In this document: piece by piece, positions 42,925 through 53,367 of the stretch | Layout: each line of letters opens with the position of its first letter | Position numbering within the stretch: the stretch's first letter is position 1 | Assembly (NCBI GenBank): GCA_947626785.1 | Contig: CANQTO010000003.1 | Coordinates: forward strand, 1-64,000 | Reading direction: 5' to 3' | Source: an uncultured Oscillospiraceae bacterium | GTDB lineage: Bacteria > Bacillota > Clostridia > Oscillospirales > Oscillospiraceae | DNA: 64,000 nucleotides | Translations under genes and position numbers: made by a program | Notes under the pieces: generated by a model | Seen by the model: the letters and a program-made list of their open reading frames with translations, nothing else | The model's database searches: none | Told to the model about the DNA's origin: nothing

Positions 42925-43920
42925 ATGAAAAAAACCGTGTGTACAGCACTTTTCAGTCTTTTTCTGGCGGCGGCCTTCCCTGTGGCGGCCTATGCACAGG
43001 AGCTGCTGGTGGGCGGTCAGGTGGTGGGCATCCAGATCAGCACTGACGGCGTCCTGGTGGCGGGCGTGGCGGAGGTGGAGACGGAGAACGGCCTGCGCTC
43101 ACCGGCGGAGGAGGCGGGGATAAAGGAAGGGGACTTTATCACCGAGTTGGACGGGCAGAAGCTCCGCTCCGCCAAGGAGCTGGTGGACGGCGTAGGGGCC
43201 CGGAACGGCCAGAGCGTGGCGCTGACGGTGCGCCGGGGGGACCAGAAGCTCAGCCTGGAGATCAGCCCTGTCCGATCCGGCGGCGGCAAGTGGATGCTGG
43301 GCATGTGGCTGCGGGACGGGGTCTCCGGCATCGGCACCCTGACCTACTGCGACCCGGCCACCGGCACCTACGGGGCCCTGGGCCACAGCATCAGCGATTT
43401 TGAGACCGGCGTCACGGTGCCCCTGGGCGAGGGCAGCATCACCGACGCGGAGGTAGTCAGCATCACCAAGGGCGCCTCCGGCGCGCCGGGCGAGCTCAAC
43501 GGCTGCGCTGACCTGGGCCGGGTGCTGGGCAGCGTCTTAGGCAACACCGACCACGGCATCTACGGCAAGGCCAGCGCCGGCCTGGGGGGCCGGATGGTGG
43601 AGACCGGGCAGATCACGGCCGGAGAGGCCTCCATCGTCTGTACCGTAGCGGGCCGGGAGCCGGGGGAGTATAAGGTGGAGATCAACCGGGTCTACCAGGA
43701 TACCGACGGAGAGCACGTGATCCTCACGGTCACGGACCCGGCCCTCCAGGCGCTGACCGGGGGCATCGTCCAGGGCATGAGCGGCAGCCCCATCCTGCAA
43801 AACGGGAAGCTGGTCGGGGCCGTGACCCATGTCTTCGTGAATCAGCCCTGCCGGGGCTACGGCATCAGCATCCAGGACATGCTGGACGACGCGGGCATCG
43901 CCTCCGACCAGGCGGCATAA
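42925..43920 (+). CDS. spoIVB: Sporulation signalling protease SpoIVB
   Basis: Forespore-secreted S55 serine peptidase that triggers sigma-K activation by cleaving SpoIVFA, 331 aa. The ATG at 42925 follows GGGAGGGAGA; the reading frame opens earlier but without a site. A signal sequence (about 1-25) leads to a PDZ domain (SPAEEAGIKEGDFITELDG) and a protease domain with GALGHSISD (His154) and GMSGSPI (284-290). At 331 aa it is shorter than the B. subtilis protein (about 426 aa). A CATACTT box upstream resembles a sigma-G -10 element, but no convincing -35 was seen. Confidence 0.93.
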   Translation: MKKTVCTALFSLFLAAAFPVAAYAQELLVGGQVVGIQISTDGVLVAGVAEVETENGLRSPAEEAGIKEGDFITELDGQKLRSAKELVDGVGARNGQSVALTVRRGDQKLSLEISPVRSGGGKWMLGMWLRDGVSGIGTLTYCDPATGTYGALGHSISDFETGVTVPLGEGSITDAEVVSITKGASGAPGELNGCADLGRVLGSVLGNTDHGIYGKASAGLGGRMVETGQITAGEASIVCTVAGREPGEYKVEINRVYQDTDGEHVILTVTDPALQALTGGIVQGMSGSPILQNGKLVGAVTHVFVNQPCRGYGISIQDMLDDAGIASDQAA

Positions 43921-43926
43921 AAGCAG

Positions 43927-43960
43927 ACCCTCCGGCTTCTGGAATAAAGCCGGAGGGTTT
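43927..43960 (+). terminator. Terminator behind spoIVB
   Basis: Perfect 12-bp stem ACCCTCCGGCTT... with loop and 3' GGGTTTGTCTT. Between convergent spoIVB and the acetyltransferase gene. Confidence 0.88.
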
Positions 43961-43963
43961 GTC

Positions 43964-44542
43964 TTACTTTTTCACAGGCCGGATATCCACCATCTTCTCC
44001 ATGGCCAGGGGACTCAGGCAGCGGGAGTAGAAGTCCCGGATGATCCGGTGGGCCACCGGGCTTATCTCCCAGGTGCCCTTGATGGGCTTGACCATCAGAA
44101 ACACCGGCTCGCCGCCCAGCTTATAGTCGCAGGGGACCTGCACATAGCCGAAGCGGGCAAAGAATTTTTGCTGCTTTTTCAGGTAGGAGCCGTCCTCGTC
44201 GTCAAAGGAGGTGAGCTCGGCCAGGATCCCCTGCCGTCCGGCATAGCGCTTGTTCAGCGCCCGCATCAGCTCCACACCGATCCCCCGCTCCCGGCACCAG
44301 GGCATGACAGCCAGGTACTTGACCAGCACATAGCCGTACAGATTTTTGTGCATCACCAGGGCGTAGGCCACGTCCATCTGGGATTGCTCGTCGCTGAGGA
44401 CCAGCAGCTCCATCTCCCCTTTCAGCATGGCCCGGTGGATGGCCAGCTTTGGCAGCAGCTCCTTCTTGTCAAAATCCAGGTCTATCAGGCTGTAATAGCG
44501 CTGAAGCTCCCGGTGTCCGGCTTTTCTCAGGGTAAACATCAT
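43964..44542 (-). CDS. GNAT-family acetyltransferase
   Basis: Probable N-acetyltransferase, 192 aa, substrate unknown. The coenzyme A-binding stretch is VKYLAVMPWCRERGIGVELMRAL (R/Q-x-x-G-x-G/A type), preceded by beta strands VAYALVMHKN and followed by FFARFGYVQVP. The C-terminal ~45 residues are an extension. The start ATG-ATG overlaps the end of the ABC exporter gene by 4 nt, so the two are translationally coupled. Confidence 0.85.
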   Translation of the reverse strand: MMFTLRKAGHRELQRYYSLIDLDFDKKELLPKLAIHRAMLKGEMELLVLSDEQSQMDVAYALVMHKNLYGYVLVKYLAVMPWCRERGIGVELMRALNKRYAGRQGILAELTSFDDEDGSYLKKQQKFFARFGYVQVPCDYKLGGEPVFLMVKPIKGTWEISPVAHRIIRDFYSRCLSPLAMEKMVDIRPVKK

Positions 44543-46293
44543 TCGGCCTCCTTTTCCAGCGCCTGGGCCCGGCAGAGCCGGGCGTAGATCCCGTTCTTTT
44601 CCATCAGCTCCTCGTGGGTGCCCAGCTCGGCGATCCCCGTCCCCTCCACCACGGCGATCCTGTCCGCGTGGCGGACGGTGGAGAGCCGGTGGGCGATGAC
44701 AATGGTGGTGCGGCCCTGGCTCAGCTTGTCCAGCGCCGCCTGGATGTGCTGCTCGGTGACCGTATCCAGGGCGGAGGTGGCCTCGTCCAGGATCAGCACC
44801 TTGGGGTTTTTCAGAAACACCCGGGCGATGGAGATCCGCTGCTTCTGTCCGCCGGAGAGCATCACGCCCCGCTCGCCGATGTAGCTGTCGTAGCCGTCGG
44901 GCATGGCCATGATCTCCTGGTGGATCTCCGCCCGGATGGCCGCCTGGACGATCTCCTCGTCGCTGGCGTCCGGCCGGCCGTAGCGAATATTGTCCCGGAT
45001 GGTGCCGGCAAACATGAACACGTCCTGCTGCAAGAGCCCGATGTTTTTTCGCAGGCTCCGCTGGGTCACAGAGCGGACATCCATCCCGTCCACCGTGACG
45101 CTGCCGCCGCAGACATCGTAGAAGCGGGGGATCAGCTGGCAGAGGGTGGTCTTTCCGCCGCCTGAGGCGCCCACGACGGCCATGCACTGGCCGGGCGCGA
45201 TGTGCAGATCCACATGGTTCAGCACCGGCACGCCGTTGTCGTAGGCAAAGCTCACGTCATTCAAGTCCACCCGGCCCTCGATATCCCCCATCTCTTTCGC
45301 GTCAGGGGCGTCGGTCACCGCGGGCTCGGTGCGCATGATCTCCAGAAAGCGGCTGAAGCCGGCGGTGCCCTGCATGTACATCTCGGCAAACTGGGTGAGC
45401 CGCCGCACGGGAGAGACAAAGGTGGACACATACAGGGAGAAGGTCACCAGGTCCACATAGTCCATCTGCCCCTGCATGATCAGCAGGCCGCCCACGGTGA
45501 TGACCAGCACCTGCATGATGCCGGTGGTGAACTCCATGCCGCTCATGTACAGGCCCATGCTTCGGTAGTACTCCGTCTTGGCCCCCCGGAACACGGCGTT
45601 GGCCGCGTCAAATTTATCGCTCTCCTGCTCCTCGTTGGCAAAGGCCTTGGCGGTGCGCACGCCGGAGATGCTGCTCTCGATGGCGGCGTAGATCTCGGCG
45701 GTCTTGCGCTTGACCTCCACGTTGGCCTCCTTCATCCGCTGCCGCTGGGACAGGGTGAACCACAGGCACAGGGGCATCACCACCGTCAGCACCAGGGCCA
45801 GGCGCCACTCCACAAAGGCCATCATGCCCAAAGCCCCCACGATGGTCAGGGTGCAGATCAGCAGGTTTTCCGGCCCGTGGTGGGCAAGCTCCGTCACCTC
45901 AAACAGGTCGCTGGTGATGCGGCTCATCAAAACGCCGGTGCGGTTCTTGTCGTAAAAGCTGCAGGACAGGTCCTGCATGTGGGTGAAGATGTCCTCCCGC
46001 ATGTCCGACTCCACCAGCACGCCCATCCGGTGCCCCACCACGGTGATCACATAGTACAGCACCGAGCGGAGCAGGTAGGCGGCGATCATGATGCCCATGA
46101 CGGTGAAGAAGGCGGCGAAGAGCCGCTCCGGCAGCAGCCGCGTCATGGACTGGCGGGACACATAGGGGAACACCAGGTCGATCAGGGAGACCGTCACCGC
46201 GCAGATCATGTCGATTGCGAAGAGCTTCCGCCGCCCGGCTATGTAAGAGATAAAAATTTTCAGAGGTTTATCCTGATAGTTTTTCTTGTTCAT
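44539..46293 (-). CDS. ABC exporter, fused membrane and ATPase domains
   Basis: Half-transporter of the MsbA/BmrA type, 584 aa. Six transmembrane helices occupy about 1-310. The nucleotide-binding domain has GASGGGKTT, Q-loop LLQQDVFMF, signature LSGGQKQRISIARV and VLILDEATSALD, so it is catalytically complete and probably homodimeric. The ATG at 46293 is preceded by GGAG and lies about 20 nt behind rnhA. The substrate (drug, lipid or peptide) is not evident. Confidence 0.9.
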   Translation of the reverse strand: MNKKNYQDKPLKIFISYIAGRRKLFAIDMICAVTVSLIDLVFPYVSRQSMTRLLPERLFAAFFTVMGIMIAAYLLRSVLYYVITVVGHRMGVLVESDMREDIFTHMQDLSCSFYDKNRTGVLMSRITSDLFEVTELAHHGPENLLICTLTIVGALGMMAFVEWRLALVLTVVMPLCLWFTLSQRQRMKEANVEVKRKTAEIYAAIESSISGVRTAKAFANEEQESDKFDAANAVFRGAKTEYYRSMGLYMSGMEFTTGIMQVLVITVGGLLIMQGQMDYVDLVTFSLYVSTFVSPVRRLTQFAEMYMQGTAGFSRFLEIMRTEPAVTDAPDAKEMGDIEGRVDLNDVSFAYDNGVPVLNHVDLHIAPGQCMAVVGASGGGKTTLCQLIPRFYDVCGGSVTVDGMDVRSVTQRSLRKNIGLLQQDVFMFAGTIRDNIRYGRPDASDEEIVQAAIRAEIHQEIMAMPDGYDSYIGERGVMLSGGQKQRISIARVFLKNPKVLILDEATSALDTVTEQHIQAALDKLSQGRTTIVIAHRLSTVRHADRIAVVEGTGIAELGTHEELMEKNGIYARLCRAQALEKEAE

Positions 46294-46312
46294 GGGGTCA
46301 TAGCTCTCCGGC

Positions 46313-46756
46313 TCATTTCGCGTATTTGTCCCGCTGGGCGACCGCCAGAGCGTCGCAGCGGTTGTTGTAAGCATTGTCTGCGTGGCCCTTGACCCAGTGG
46401 CAGCACAGTTCGTGCTGCCCGGCCAGGTCCAGCAGCTCCTCCCACAGGTCCGGGTTCAGAGCGGGCTTTTTGTCGCTCTTGATCCAGCCCTTTTTCCGCC
46501 AGGAAGCGGCCCAGCCCTTTTCCAGGGCGTCCACCACGTACTTGGAGTCCGAGTACAGCTCCACCCGGCAGGGCTCCTTCAGGGCCCGCAGGGCGGAGAT
46601 GACGCCCGTCAGTTCCATGCGGTTGTTGGTGGTCTTCGCCTCGCCGCCGGAGAGCTCCCGCTCGGAGCCCTTATAGCGCAGGATGGCCCCCCAGCCGCCA
46701 GGGCCGGGGTTGCCGCTGCAAGCCCCGTCGGTATAGATCTCTACCGTTTTTTTCAT
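46313..46756 (-). CDS. rnhA: Ribonuclease HI
   Basis: Degrades RNA in RNA-DNA hybrids, 147 aa. The four catalytic acids are visible in [28 protein letters not shown] and RCDALA, with His in KGHADN. Start at the ATG 46756 ([11 protein letters not shown]); a GTG at 46765 is also in frame. It overlaps the preceding gene by 4 nt. Confidence 0.95.
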   Translation of the reverse strand: MKKTVEIYTDGACSGNPGPGGWGAILRYKGSERELSGGEAKTTNNRMELTGVISALRALKEPCRVELYSDSKYVVDALEKGWAASWRKKGWIKSDKKPALNPDLWEELLDLAGQHELCCHWVKGHADNAYNNRCDALAVAQRDKYAK

Positions 46757-48147
46757 TCGCTCCACTCTCGCTGTTTTCCTATCGGCAGCAGCCGGTATTC
46801 CCCGGCGTCCAGCCCCCGGGTCTCGTCAAAGGTCCAGGAGAAGACGCTCAGAGAAAAGGCGTTCTCGGTGATCACGTTGTGCTCGTCGTGCTCGCAGATC
46901 ACCCAGGTCACCGGGCATCCGGCGGCGGAGAGCAGCTCCCCGGCGTCTTCGCTGGTCAGGTCTCCAGGCTGCTCGAAGAAATAGAAGGCGGCGCCGGCCT
47001 GGCCCAGAAGGGCCCGCTGCTCCTCCGACGGCCAGCAGTTCGGCCGCCAGTCCAGCTCCGTGTCAAAGCTGAGGACCTTCCGGGGGATCACCAGATCCCG
47101 CTCAGAGAAGACCCCGGCAGCCGCCAGGGCGGCATAGCCGCCGTTGCTGGAGCCCGCCAGCACCAGATCCCCCATGCAGATGCCGCAGTCCGCCGCGGCC
47201 TGCTCGGCAAGGTCCACCATCTCCAGGCAGGCCTCGTCTATCTCCGGCATGCCGGAGTTCTCCCGGAAGAGCAGCAGCGCGCCGCTGTCGTTTCCGTAGA
47301 GATATTCGTACATGCTCTCCACATAGAGCATCGGCTCCCCGAAGCCGCCGGAAAAGTAGACCAGCACCTGGCCGTCCTCATCCAGCTCCCGGGGCACATA
47401 GAAATAGGTGGCGCGGCTGTAGTACAAGTCGCCGTAGGCAAAGCTCTCCACCAGGTTTTCTTTCCGGATCAGGGGCTCTCCGGTTGGGCTCTCCAGCCGG
47501 AGGCGGCAGTAAGCCTCCTCCCGCGCGCTCTCCTCGCCCCGGTCCGCCAGGGCAAAGAGCGCCAGCGCCCCTTCAAAGTCCCGCCGCTTCATAAAGGTCC
47601 GGGCCTGCTCCAGGGCCTTATCCCGGCAGATCTCTGCCTGCTCCGCGCTGTCCCGGTAGTCTCCCAGGGCCTGAAAGGCGGGCAGCGCCGTCTCCAGCGC
47701 CCCATCCGCCTGGGCCAGGGAGGCCCGGACATAGCCTCGCAGCAGCCGGAGCTCCTTCTCTGCCGGCTCCCCGTCCAGAGCGGCGAACAGCTCCGTCAGG
47801 CGCTCTTCCGGGCCGGAAAGCCCGGCCAGGCGGCAGAGGTCCGCCTTGACCAGGGCGCTCTTGTATTCCCCCAGCTCCCGGAAAGCGGCCTCCGCCCCGG
47901 GGTAGTCCCCGGCTTCGAAGAGGCCGTCTGCCAGCCGGTAGGCACATTCCCTCCGCTTTTCGGCCGCGTCCCGATAGGCAAGGCCCTCATAGAACTGCTC
48001 CGCCAGCTCGTACCGGCCCCGGTCCATCAGCCATCCGGCCGCGCTGTAGCGCAGCGGCGGCCAGGCCAGCCGGAGGAACAGCAGGCCTCCCAGCAGAACG
48101 GCAACGCCCAGAGCCGGGAGCCACCCGCTTTTTAGGGCCTTTTTCAT
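46753..48147 (-). CDS. Membrane-anchored TPR / alpha-beta hydrolase fusion protein
   Basis: Unrecognised protein of 464 aa. One N-terminal helix (about 9-27) anchors it, with the rest probably outside. Residues ~35-220 are repeated helical hairpins of TPR type ([58 protein letters not shown]). Residues ~240-464 look like an alpha/beta hydrolase: strand-rich [12 protein letters not shown], nucleophile elbow GSSNGG with Ser334 (332-337), and a late His pair in CEHDEHN (420, 423). The acid is not certain. GxSxG plus His suggests an esterase or lipase-like activity; the substrate is unknown. It lies between a SHOCT protein and rnhA. Confidence 0.7.
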   Translation of the reverse strand: MKKALKSGWLPALGVAVLLGGLLFLRLAWPPLRYSAAGWLMDRGRYELAEQFYEGLAYRDAAEKRRECAYRLADGLFEAGDYPGAEAAFRELGEYKSALVKADLCRLAGLSGPEERLTELFAALDGEPAEKELRLLRGYVRASLAQADGALETALPAFQALGDYRDSAEQAEICRDKALEQARTFMKRRDFEGALALFALADRGEESAREEAYCRLRLESPTGEPLIRKENLVESFAYGDLYYSRATYFYVPRELDEDGQVLVYFSGGFGEPMLYVESMYEYLYGNDSGALLLFRENSGMPEIDEACLEMVDLAEQAAADCGICMGDLVLAGSSNGGYAALAAAGVFSERDLVIPRKVLSFDTELDWRPNCWPSEEQRALLGQAGAAFYFFEQPGDLTSEDAGELLSAAGCPVTWVICEHDEHNVITENAFSLSVFSWTFDETRGLDAGEYRLLPIGKQREWSE

Positions 48148-48621
48148 TCAGCTTTTTGAATAGCGGTTTTTCAAAAGGAGATACTCCTCCTTTTCAATGA
48201 TCCCGTTTTTATAGAAGTCCTCCAGCTGCCGCAGGCGGCGCTCCCGGTCCTGCCGGCTGCTGTCCTCCCGGAGATTTTCGTCATAGACCGCCGGGGAGAA
48301 GCTCCGCTGGGGCGCGGGCAGGGGCCGGTCCTCTATCTGCCGGTCGCGGCGGTGAGGTATTCTGCCGTTCCAGGCCTGTCTCCGGCCCGGTACAGCCTGC
48401 CTCTGACTCTTTTGCTCTCTTTTCTTCGACCAGGCGACCTTGAGAGCCAGGAGGAAGCCCGCCGCCGCGATCGCTACGCTGACGATGGAGAAGAGCGCCG
48501 AAACGTTGTCAAAATCGAAGTTCTCCTTCTCCATCACCGCCGTGAAGATGAAATAGACGGCCGCAACAGCTACGATCCATTTCCAGGATACGCCCTTTTT
48601 CTGCTTCTTGTCCTCTCTCAT
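48148..48621 (-). CDS. Membrane protein with C-terminal SHOCT domain
   Basis: Hypothetical protein, 157 aa. Two transmembrane helices (about 13-29 and 41-63) are followed by a basic, probably cytosolic, linker and a SHOCT-type short helical motif at the C-terminus (RRLRQLEDFYKNGIIEKEEYL). SHOCT motifs are thought to mediate oligomerisation. It abuts the TPR-hydrolase gene (no gap) and follows gyrA by 19 nt, so all may share a transcript. Confidence 0.8.
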   Translation of the reverse strand: MREDKKQKKGVSWKWIVAVAAVYFIFTAVMEKENFDFDNVSALFSIVSVAIAAAGFLLALKVAWSKKREQKSQRQAVPGRRQAWNGRIPHRRDRQIEDRPLPAPQRSFSPAVYDENLREDSSRQDRERRLRQLEDFYKNGIIEKEEYLLLKNRYSKS

Positions 48622-48640
48622 GCCCTCGCCCCCTTAAGTC

Positions 48641-51139
48641 TTATTCCTCTTCCGGAGCCGGCTCTTCCCCGGCGGGCTCCCGCTCGGTCTTCTCCAGGGA
48701 GATGACCCGGTTCTCGCCGCTCAGGCGCATGACGCGCACGCCCTGGGTGGCCCGGCCCAGCAGGGAGATATGGGCCGCCGCCAGGCGGATGATGGTGCCG
48801 TCGTCGGTGATGACCAACACGTCGTCCCCCTCGTCCACCATCTTCACCGCGGCTACCTTGCCGGTCTTGTCCGTGAGACTGTAGTTGCGGATGCCCAGGC
48901 CGCCCCGGCCGTGGACGCTGTACTCTTCGATCCGGGTGCGCTTGCCGTAGCCCTTCTCCGTGAGGGTCAGGACCGCGGCGCCCTCGCCGGTGCTGCCCGC
49001 GCCGACCACATAGTCGCCCTCCCGGAGCCGGATGCCCCGGACGCCCACGGCCACCCGGCCCATGGGCCGGGCGTCGGTCTCCTTGAAGCAGACGGCCATG
49101 CCGTCGTGGGTGGCGATGAGGATATTCTCATTGCCCGTGGTGGGCAGGACGGCGATCAGCTCGTCCCCCTCGTCCAGCACCACGGCCCGCAGGCCGTTGG
49201 AGCGGATGTTCCGCAGGGCCGCCTGGCTCATGCGCTTGACGGTGCCGTTGCGGGTCACCATGACCAGGAAGCTCTCCTCGTCCAGGCCCCGGCCCCGGAT
49301 CATGGCGCTGACCTTCTCCGGGTTCTCGCCGTTGTCCAGGGGGAGGATGTTGACGATATTGGTACCCCGGGCGCTGCGGCCGGCCTCCGGGATATGGTAG
49401 CCCTTCTTGAGAAAGACCCGGCCCTTGCTGGTGAAGAAGAGGATGTTGTCGTGGGTGGACGCGGTGAACACCGTCTCCACATAGTCCTCCTCCTTGGTAG
49501 CCATGGCCCGGATGCCCTTGCCGCCCCGGCCCTGGGCCCGGTACTCGCTGACGGGCAGGCGCTTGATATAGCCGCCGTGGGTCAGGGTGTAGACGCACTG
49601 CTCCTCCTCGATCAGATCCTCGATATCGATCTCGTCGGCCACGTCCTGGATCTCGGTCAGGCGCTCGTCGCCGTACTTGTCCCGCAGGGCGATCAGCTCG
49701 TCCTTCAAGACGCCCTTGATCTTCTCCGGGTCAGCTAGCAGGCTCTCGAAGTAGGCGATCTTCTCCTCCAGCTCCTTATACTCCTGCTCCAGCTTTTCCC
49801 GGTTCAGGCCCTGTAGCTGGATAAGCCGCATGTCGCAGATGGCCTGGGCCTGGACCTCGGACAGGCCGAAGCGCTCCATCAGCCGCTGCCGGGCGTCGTC
49901 ATAGCTGCTGCGGATGATGCGGATGACCTCGTCGATATTGTCCTGGGCGATGAGCAGGCCCTCCAGCAGATGGGCCCGTTCCTTGGCTTTTTTCAGATCG
50001 TAGACTGTGCGGCGGGTGATGACCTCCTCCTGGAAGCTCAGGTACTCGTCCAGGATGTGCCGCAGGGAGAGGATCTTGGGCTGGGACTGGTTGTTGACCA
50101 GGGCCAGCATATTGATGGAGAAGCTGGTCTGGAGGGCGGTCTGGGCAAAGAGCCGGTTCAGGACCACCTGGGGATTGGCGTCCTTCTTCAGCTCAATGAC
50201 CATGCGCATGCCGTTGCGGTCCGTCTCGTCCCGCAGGTCGGAGATGCCCTCCAGGCGCTTGTCATGGACCTGGTCGGCGATGTTCTTGATCAGCTGCCGC
50301 TTGTTGACCTGGTAGGGCAGCTCGGTGACGATGATGCGGGTCCGGTTCTGGCCGTATTCCTCAAATTCCGTCCGGGCCCGGACCACGATCTTGCCCCGGC
50401 CGGTGGCGTAGGCCTGGCGGATGCCGCTGCGGCCCATGATGATGCCCCGGGTGGGGAAGTCCGGCCCGGAGATGTGCTGCATCAGGTCCGAGAGAGTGGC
50501 CTCCGGATCGTCCAGCACGCAGACACAGGCGTTGATGACCTCCTTCAGGTTGTGAGGGGGGATATTGGTGGCCATGCCCACGGCGATGCCGCTGGAGCCG
50601 TTGACCAGCAGGTTGGGGAAACGGCTGGTCAGGACCCGGGGCTCTTTTCTCGTCTCGTCAAAGTTGGGGTCCCAGTCCACCGTGTCCTTGTCGATATCCC
50701 GCAGCATCTCGTTGCAGATCTTGGACATGCGGGCCTCAGTGTACCGGTAGGCCGCCGGGGGGTCCCCGTCCACGGAGCCGAAGTTGCCGTGGCCGTCCAC
50801 CAGCATATATCGCATGGAGAAGTCCTGGGCCAGGCGGACCATGGCGTCATAGACGCTGGCGTCCCCGTGGGGGTGGTAGTGGCCCAGCACGTCGCCCACG
50901 CAGGTGGCGGACTTCTTAAAGGGCTTGTCGCTGGTCAGGCCGCCCTCGTACATGGTGTAGAGGATGCGGCGGTGCACCGGCTTCAGGCCGTCCCGCACGT
51001 CGGGCAGGGCCCGGCCCACGATGACGGACATGGCGTAGTCGATGTAGCTGTTCTGCATCTCGCTGACCAGCTCTGACTCGGTGATATGCTGATTGGGAAA
51101 CCGGATGTCCTCCGGGGAATAGTCTCTTTTATGTGCCAT
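48641..51139 (-). CDS. gyrA: DNA gyrase subunit A
   Basis: Breakage-reunion subunit of gyrase, 832 aa. Catalytic Tyr133 lies in YRYTEARM; the C-terminal beta-pinwheel contains a GyrA box (QGRGGKGI). The tail is acidic. In the quinolone-binding loop HGDASVYD the position equivalent to E. coli Ser83 is Ala94, while the acidic position is Asp98. Ala there is the natural state in mycobacteria and some Clostridia and is associated with lower quinolone binding. Directly behind gyrB (16 nt). Confidence 0.97.
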   Translation of the reverse strand: MAHKRDYSPEDIRFPNQHITESELVSEMQNSYIDYAMSVIVGRALPDVRDGLKPVHRRILYTMYEGGLTSDKPFKKSATCVGDVLGHYHPHGDASVYDAMVRLAQDFSMRYMLVDGHGNFGSVDGDPPAAYRYTEARMSKICNEMLRDIDKDTVDWDPNFDETRKEPRVLTSRFPNLLVNGSSGIAVGMATNIPPHNLKEVINACVCVLDDPEATLSDLMQHISGPDFPTRGIIMGRSGIRQAYATGRGKIVVRARTEFEEYGQNRTRIIVTELPYQVNKRQLIKNIADQVHDKRLEGISDLRDETDRNGMRMVIELKKDANPQVVLNRLFAQTALQTSFSINMLALVNNQSQPKILSLRHILDEYLSFQEEVITRRTVYDLKKAKERAHLLEGLLIAQDNIDEVIRIIRSSYDDARQRLMERFGLSEVQAQAICDMRLIQLQGLNREKLEQEYKELEEKIAYFESLLADPEKIKGVLKDELIALRDKYGDERLTEIQDVADEIDIEDLIEEEQCVYTLTHGGYIKRLPVSEYRAQGRGGKGIRAMATKEEDYVETVFTASTHDNILFFTSKGRVFLKKGYHIPEAGRSARGTNIVNILPLDNGENPEKVSAMIRGRGLDEESFLVMVTRNGTVKRMSQAALRNIRSNGLRAVVLDEGDELIAVLPTTGNENILIATHDGMAVCFKETDARPMGRVAVGVRGIRLREGDYVVGAGSTGEGAAVLTLTEKGYGKRTRIEEYSVHGRGGLGIRNYSLTDKTGKVAAVKMVDEGDDVLVITDDGTIIRLAAAHISLLGRATQGVRVMRLSGENRVISLEKTEREPAGEEPAPEEE

Positions 51140-51155
51140 CTTCTCTTACGCTCCG

Positions 51156-53087
51156 TTAAATATCCAGGTTCACCACGTACTTGGCGTTCTGCTCGATCCA
51201 GTCCCGCCGGGGCTCCACCTCTTCGCCCATGAGCACGGTGAAGACCTGGTCGGCCTGGATGGCGTCGTTGAGGGTGATGCGCCGCAGGGTCCGAGTCTCC
51301 GGGTCCATGGTGGTCTCCCAGAGCTCGTGGGGGTCCATCTCGCCCAGGCCCTTGAAGCGGGAGATGTCCACCTTGGCGTTGGGGTTGCCCTCCCGCAGCT
51401 CGGCGCTGATTTTGTCCCGCTCCGGCTCAGAATAGGCCACCCGCTGGGTCTTGCCCCGGGTGAGCTTGAAGAGGGGCGGCACAGCGGAGTACACATAGCC
51501 CTTCTCGATGAGCGGGCGCATGTAGCGGAAGAAGAAGGTCAGCAGCAGGGTCCGGATATGGGCCCCGTCCACGTCCGCATCCGCCATGATGATGATCTTG
51601 TGATAGCGGAGCTTGTCGATATTGAACTCGTCCCCGATGCCGGCCCCCAGGGCCACGATGAGGGGATAGAGCTTGTCGTTGCCGTAGATCTTATCCGCCC
51701 GGGCTTTCTCCACGTTCAGCATCTTGCCCCACATGGCCAGAATGGCCTGGAAGCGGCTGTCCCGGCCCTGGATGGCGGAGCCGGCGGCAGAGTCGCCCTC
51801 CACGATGTAGATCTCGCAGAGGGAGGGGTCCCTCTCGTTGCAGTCCTGGAGCTTGTCGGGCATCTGCCCGCCCTCCAGGCCGGTCTTCCGGCGGACGGAC
51901 TCCCGGGCCTTCCGGGCGGCCTCCCGGGCCCGGTTGGCCATCATGGCCTTCTCCAGAATGGTCTTGGCGGCCTGGGGGTGCTCCTCAAAGTACTCTGTCA
52001 GCTGCTCGTTGACCAGATTGTCCACCAGGGTGCGGATATAGGCGTTGCCCAGCTTCTGCTTGGTCTGGCCCTCGAACTGGGCCTCCGGCAGCTTCACGGA
52101 GATGACCGCGGAGATGCCCTCCCGCACGTCGTCCCCGGAGACCTTGTCGTCCCCCTTCAGGGCGTTGGTCTTGACGCCGTAGGCGTTGATGACCCGGGTC
52201 AGAGCCGTTTTGAAACCGGTCTCGTGCATGCCGCCCTCGGGGGTGTGGATGTCGTTTGCGAAGGAGACCAGATTCTCGTTGTACCCGTCGTTATACTGCA
52301 GGGCGATCTCCGCCATAGCGTCGCCCTTGGTGCCGCTGATATAGATCACGTCGCTGTGGATGGGCGTTTTGTGCTTATTCAGATAGGTGACGAACTCCCG
52401 GATGCCGCCCTCGTAGCACATCACGTCGGCCCGCTCCTTGCCGGGGCGCTGGTCGATCAGGGCGATGCTCAGACCACCGTTCAAAAAGGCCTGCTCCCGC
52501 AGACGGGTGTGCAGGATGTCGTAGTCGAAGACCGTGTCGTCGAACATCTCCGGGTCCGGCTTGAAGCGCACGGTGGTCCCGGTGCGGTCTGTCTCCCCCA
52601 CCACGCGGATCTCCTCCGTGATATCGCCCCGGGAGAAGCGCATCTGATAGATCTTGCCGTCCTTATGGACCTGGACCTCCAGCCACTCGGACAGGGCGTT
52701 GACCACCGAGGCGCCCACGCCATGCAGGCCGCCGGAGACCTTATAGCCTCCTCCGCCGAACTTGCCGCCGGCGTGCAGCACGGTGAAGACCACTTCCAGA
52801 GCGGACTTTCCCGTCTGCTCCTGGATATCCACGGGGATGCCCCGGCCGTTGTCGGAGACCTTGACGATGTCGCCCTCCTCGACGGTCACGCTCACCCCGG
52901 TGCAGAAGCCGGCCAGGGCCTCATCGATGGAGTTGTCCACGATCTCATAGACCAGATGGTGCAGGCCTGAGGACGAGGTGGAGCCGATATACATGCCCGG
53001 GCGCTTCCGGACGGCCTCCAGCCCCTCCAGGACCTGGATCTGTGACGCGTCGTATTCCTGACTGACTTTTTCGATTTGATCGGACAT
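51156..53087 (-). CDS. gyrB: DNA gyrase subunit B
   Basis: ATPase and TOPRIM subunit of gyrase, 643 aa. GHKL ATPase motifs ([39 protein letters not shown]), the TOPRIM block EGDSAAGSA and [14 protein letters not shown] are intact. It lies behind remB in the conserved origin cluster. QRDR-equivalent EGDSA shows no unusual residue that I recognise. Confidence 0.97.
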   Translation of the reverse strand: MSDQIEKVSQEYDASQIQVLEGLEAVRKRPGMYIGSTSSSGLHHLVYEIVDNSIDEALAGFCTGVSVTVEEGDIVKVSDNGRGIPVDIQEQTGKSALEVVFTVLHAGGKFGGGGYKVSGGLHGVGASVVNALSEWLEVQVHKDGKIYQMRFSRGDITEEIRVVGETDRTGTTVRFKPDPEMFDDTVFDYDILHTRLREQAFLNGGLSIALIDQRPGKERADVMCYEGGIREFVTYLNKHKTPIHSDVIYISGTKGDAMAEIALQYNDGYNENLVSFANDIHTPEGGMHETGFKTALTRVINAYGVKTNALKGDDKVSGDDVREGISAVISVKLPEAQFEGQTKQKLGNAYIRTLVDNLVNEQLTEYFEEHPQAAKTILEKAMMANRAREAARKARESVRRKTGLEGGQMPDKLQDCNERDPSLCEIYIVEGDSAAGSAIQGRDSRFQAILAMWGKMLNVEKARADKIYGNDKLYPLIVALGAGIGDEFNIDKLRYHKIIIMADADVDGAHIRTLLLTFFFRYMRPLIEKGYVYSAVPPLFKLTRGKTQRVAYSEPERDKISAELREGNPNAKVDISRFKGLGEMDPHELWETTMDPETRTLRRITLNDAIQADQVFTVLMGEEVEPRRDWIEQNAKYVVNLDI

Positions 53088-53109
53088 AAGTTCCTCCAGA
53101 CGGTAGTAT

Positions 53110-53367
53110 TTAAAGTGAACCTTGCTCCGCCCGCCGCAGCAGCGTGGCGGCGGACATTTGGCTCAAATAGACGGCGGAGCGTCCGTTCTCCCTGCATACC
53201 ACAAAGGATTTTGGAATATCCTCCGCCGCGTTGACGACCTGGCCGTTTTTCTCGGCCATAGTCAGGTATTTCCTTGTCAGATGGGACTGGGAGCAGATAT
53301 CCAGATCGAAGATCCCGATGATCCCCCGATCGTCGATAACAGTCCCTTTTCCCAGATGCAGATACAT
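53110..53367 (-). CDS. remB: Extracellular matrix regulator RemB (DUF370)
   Basis: Small DUF370 protein, 85 aa, matching RemB/Yaa[24 protein letters not shown] and [21 protein letters not shown]. In B. subtilis RemB works with RemA in control of biofilm matrix genes. It overlaps recF by one base and precedes gyrB, the usual position. Confidence 0.93.
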   Translation of the reverse strand: MYLHLGKGTVIDDRGIIGIFDLDICSQSHLTRKYLTMAEKNGQVVNAAEDIPKSFVVCRENGRSAVYLSQMSAATLLRRAEQGSL

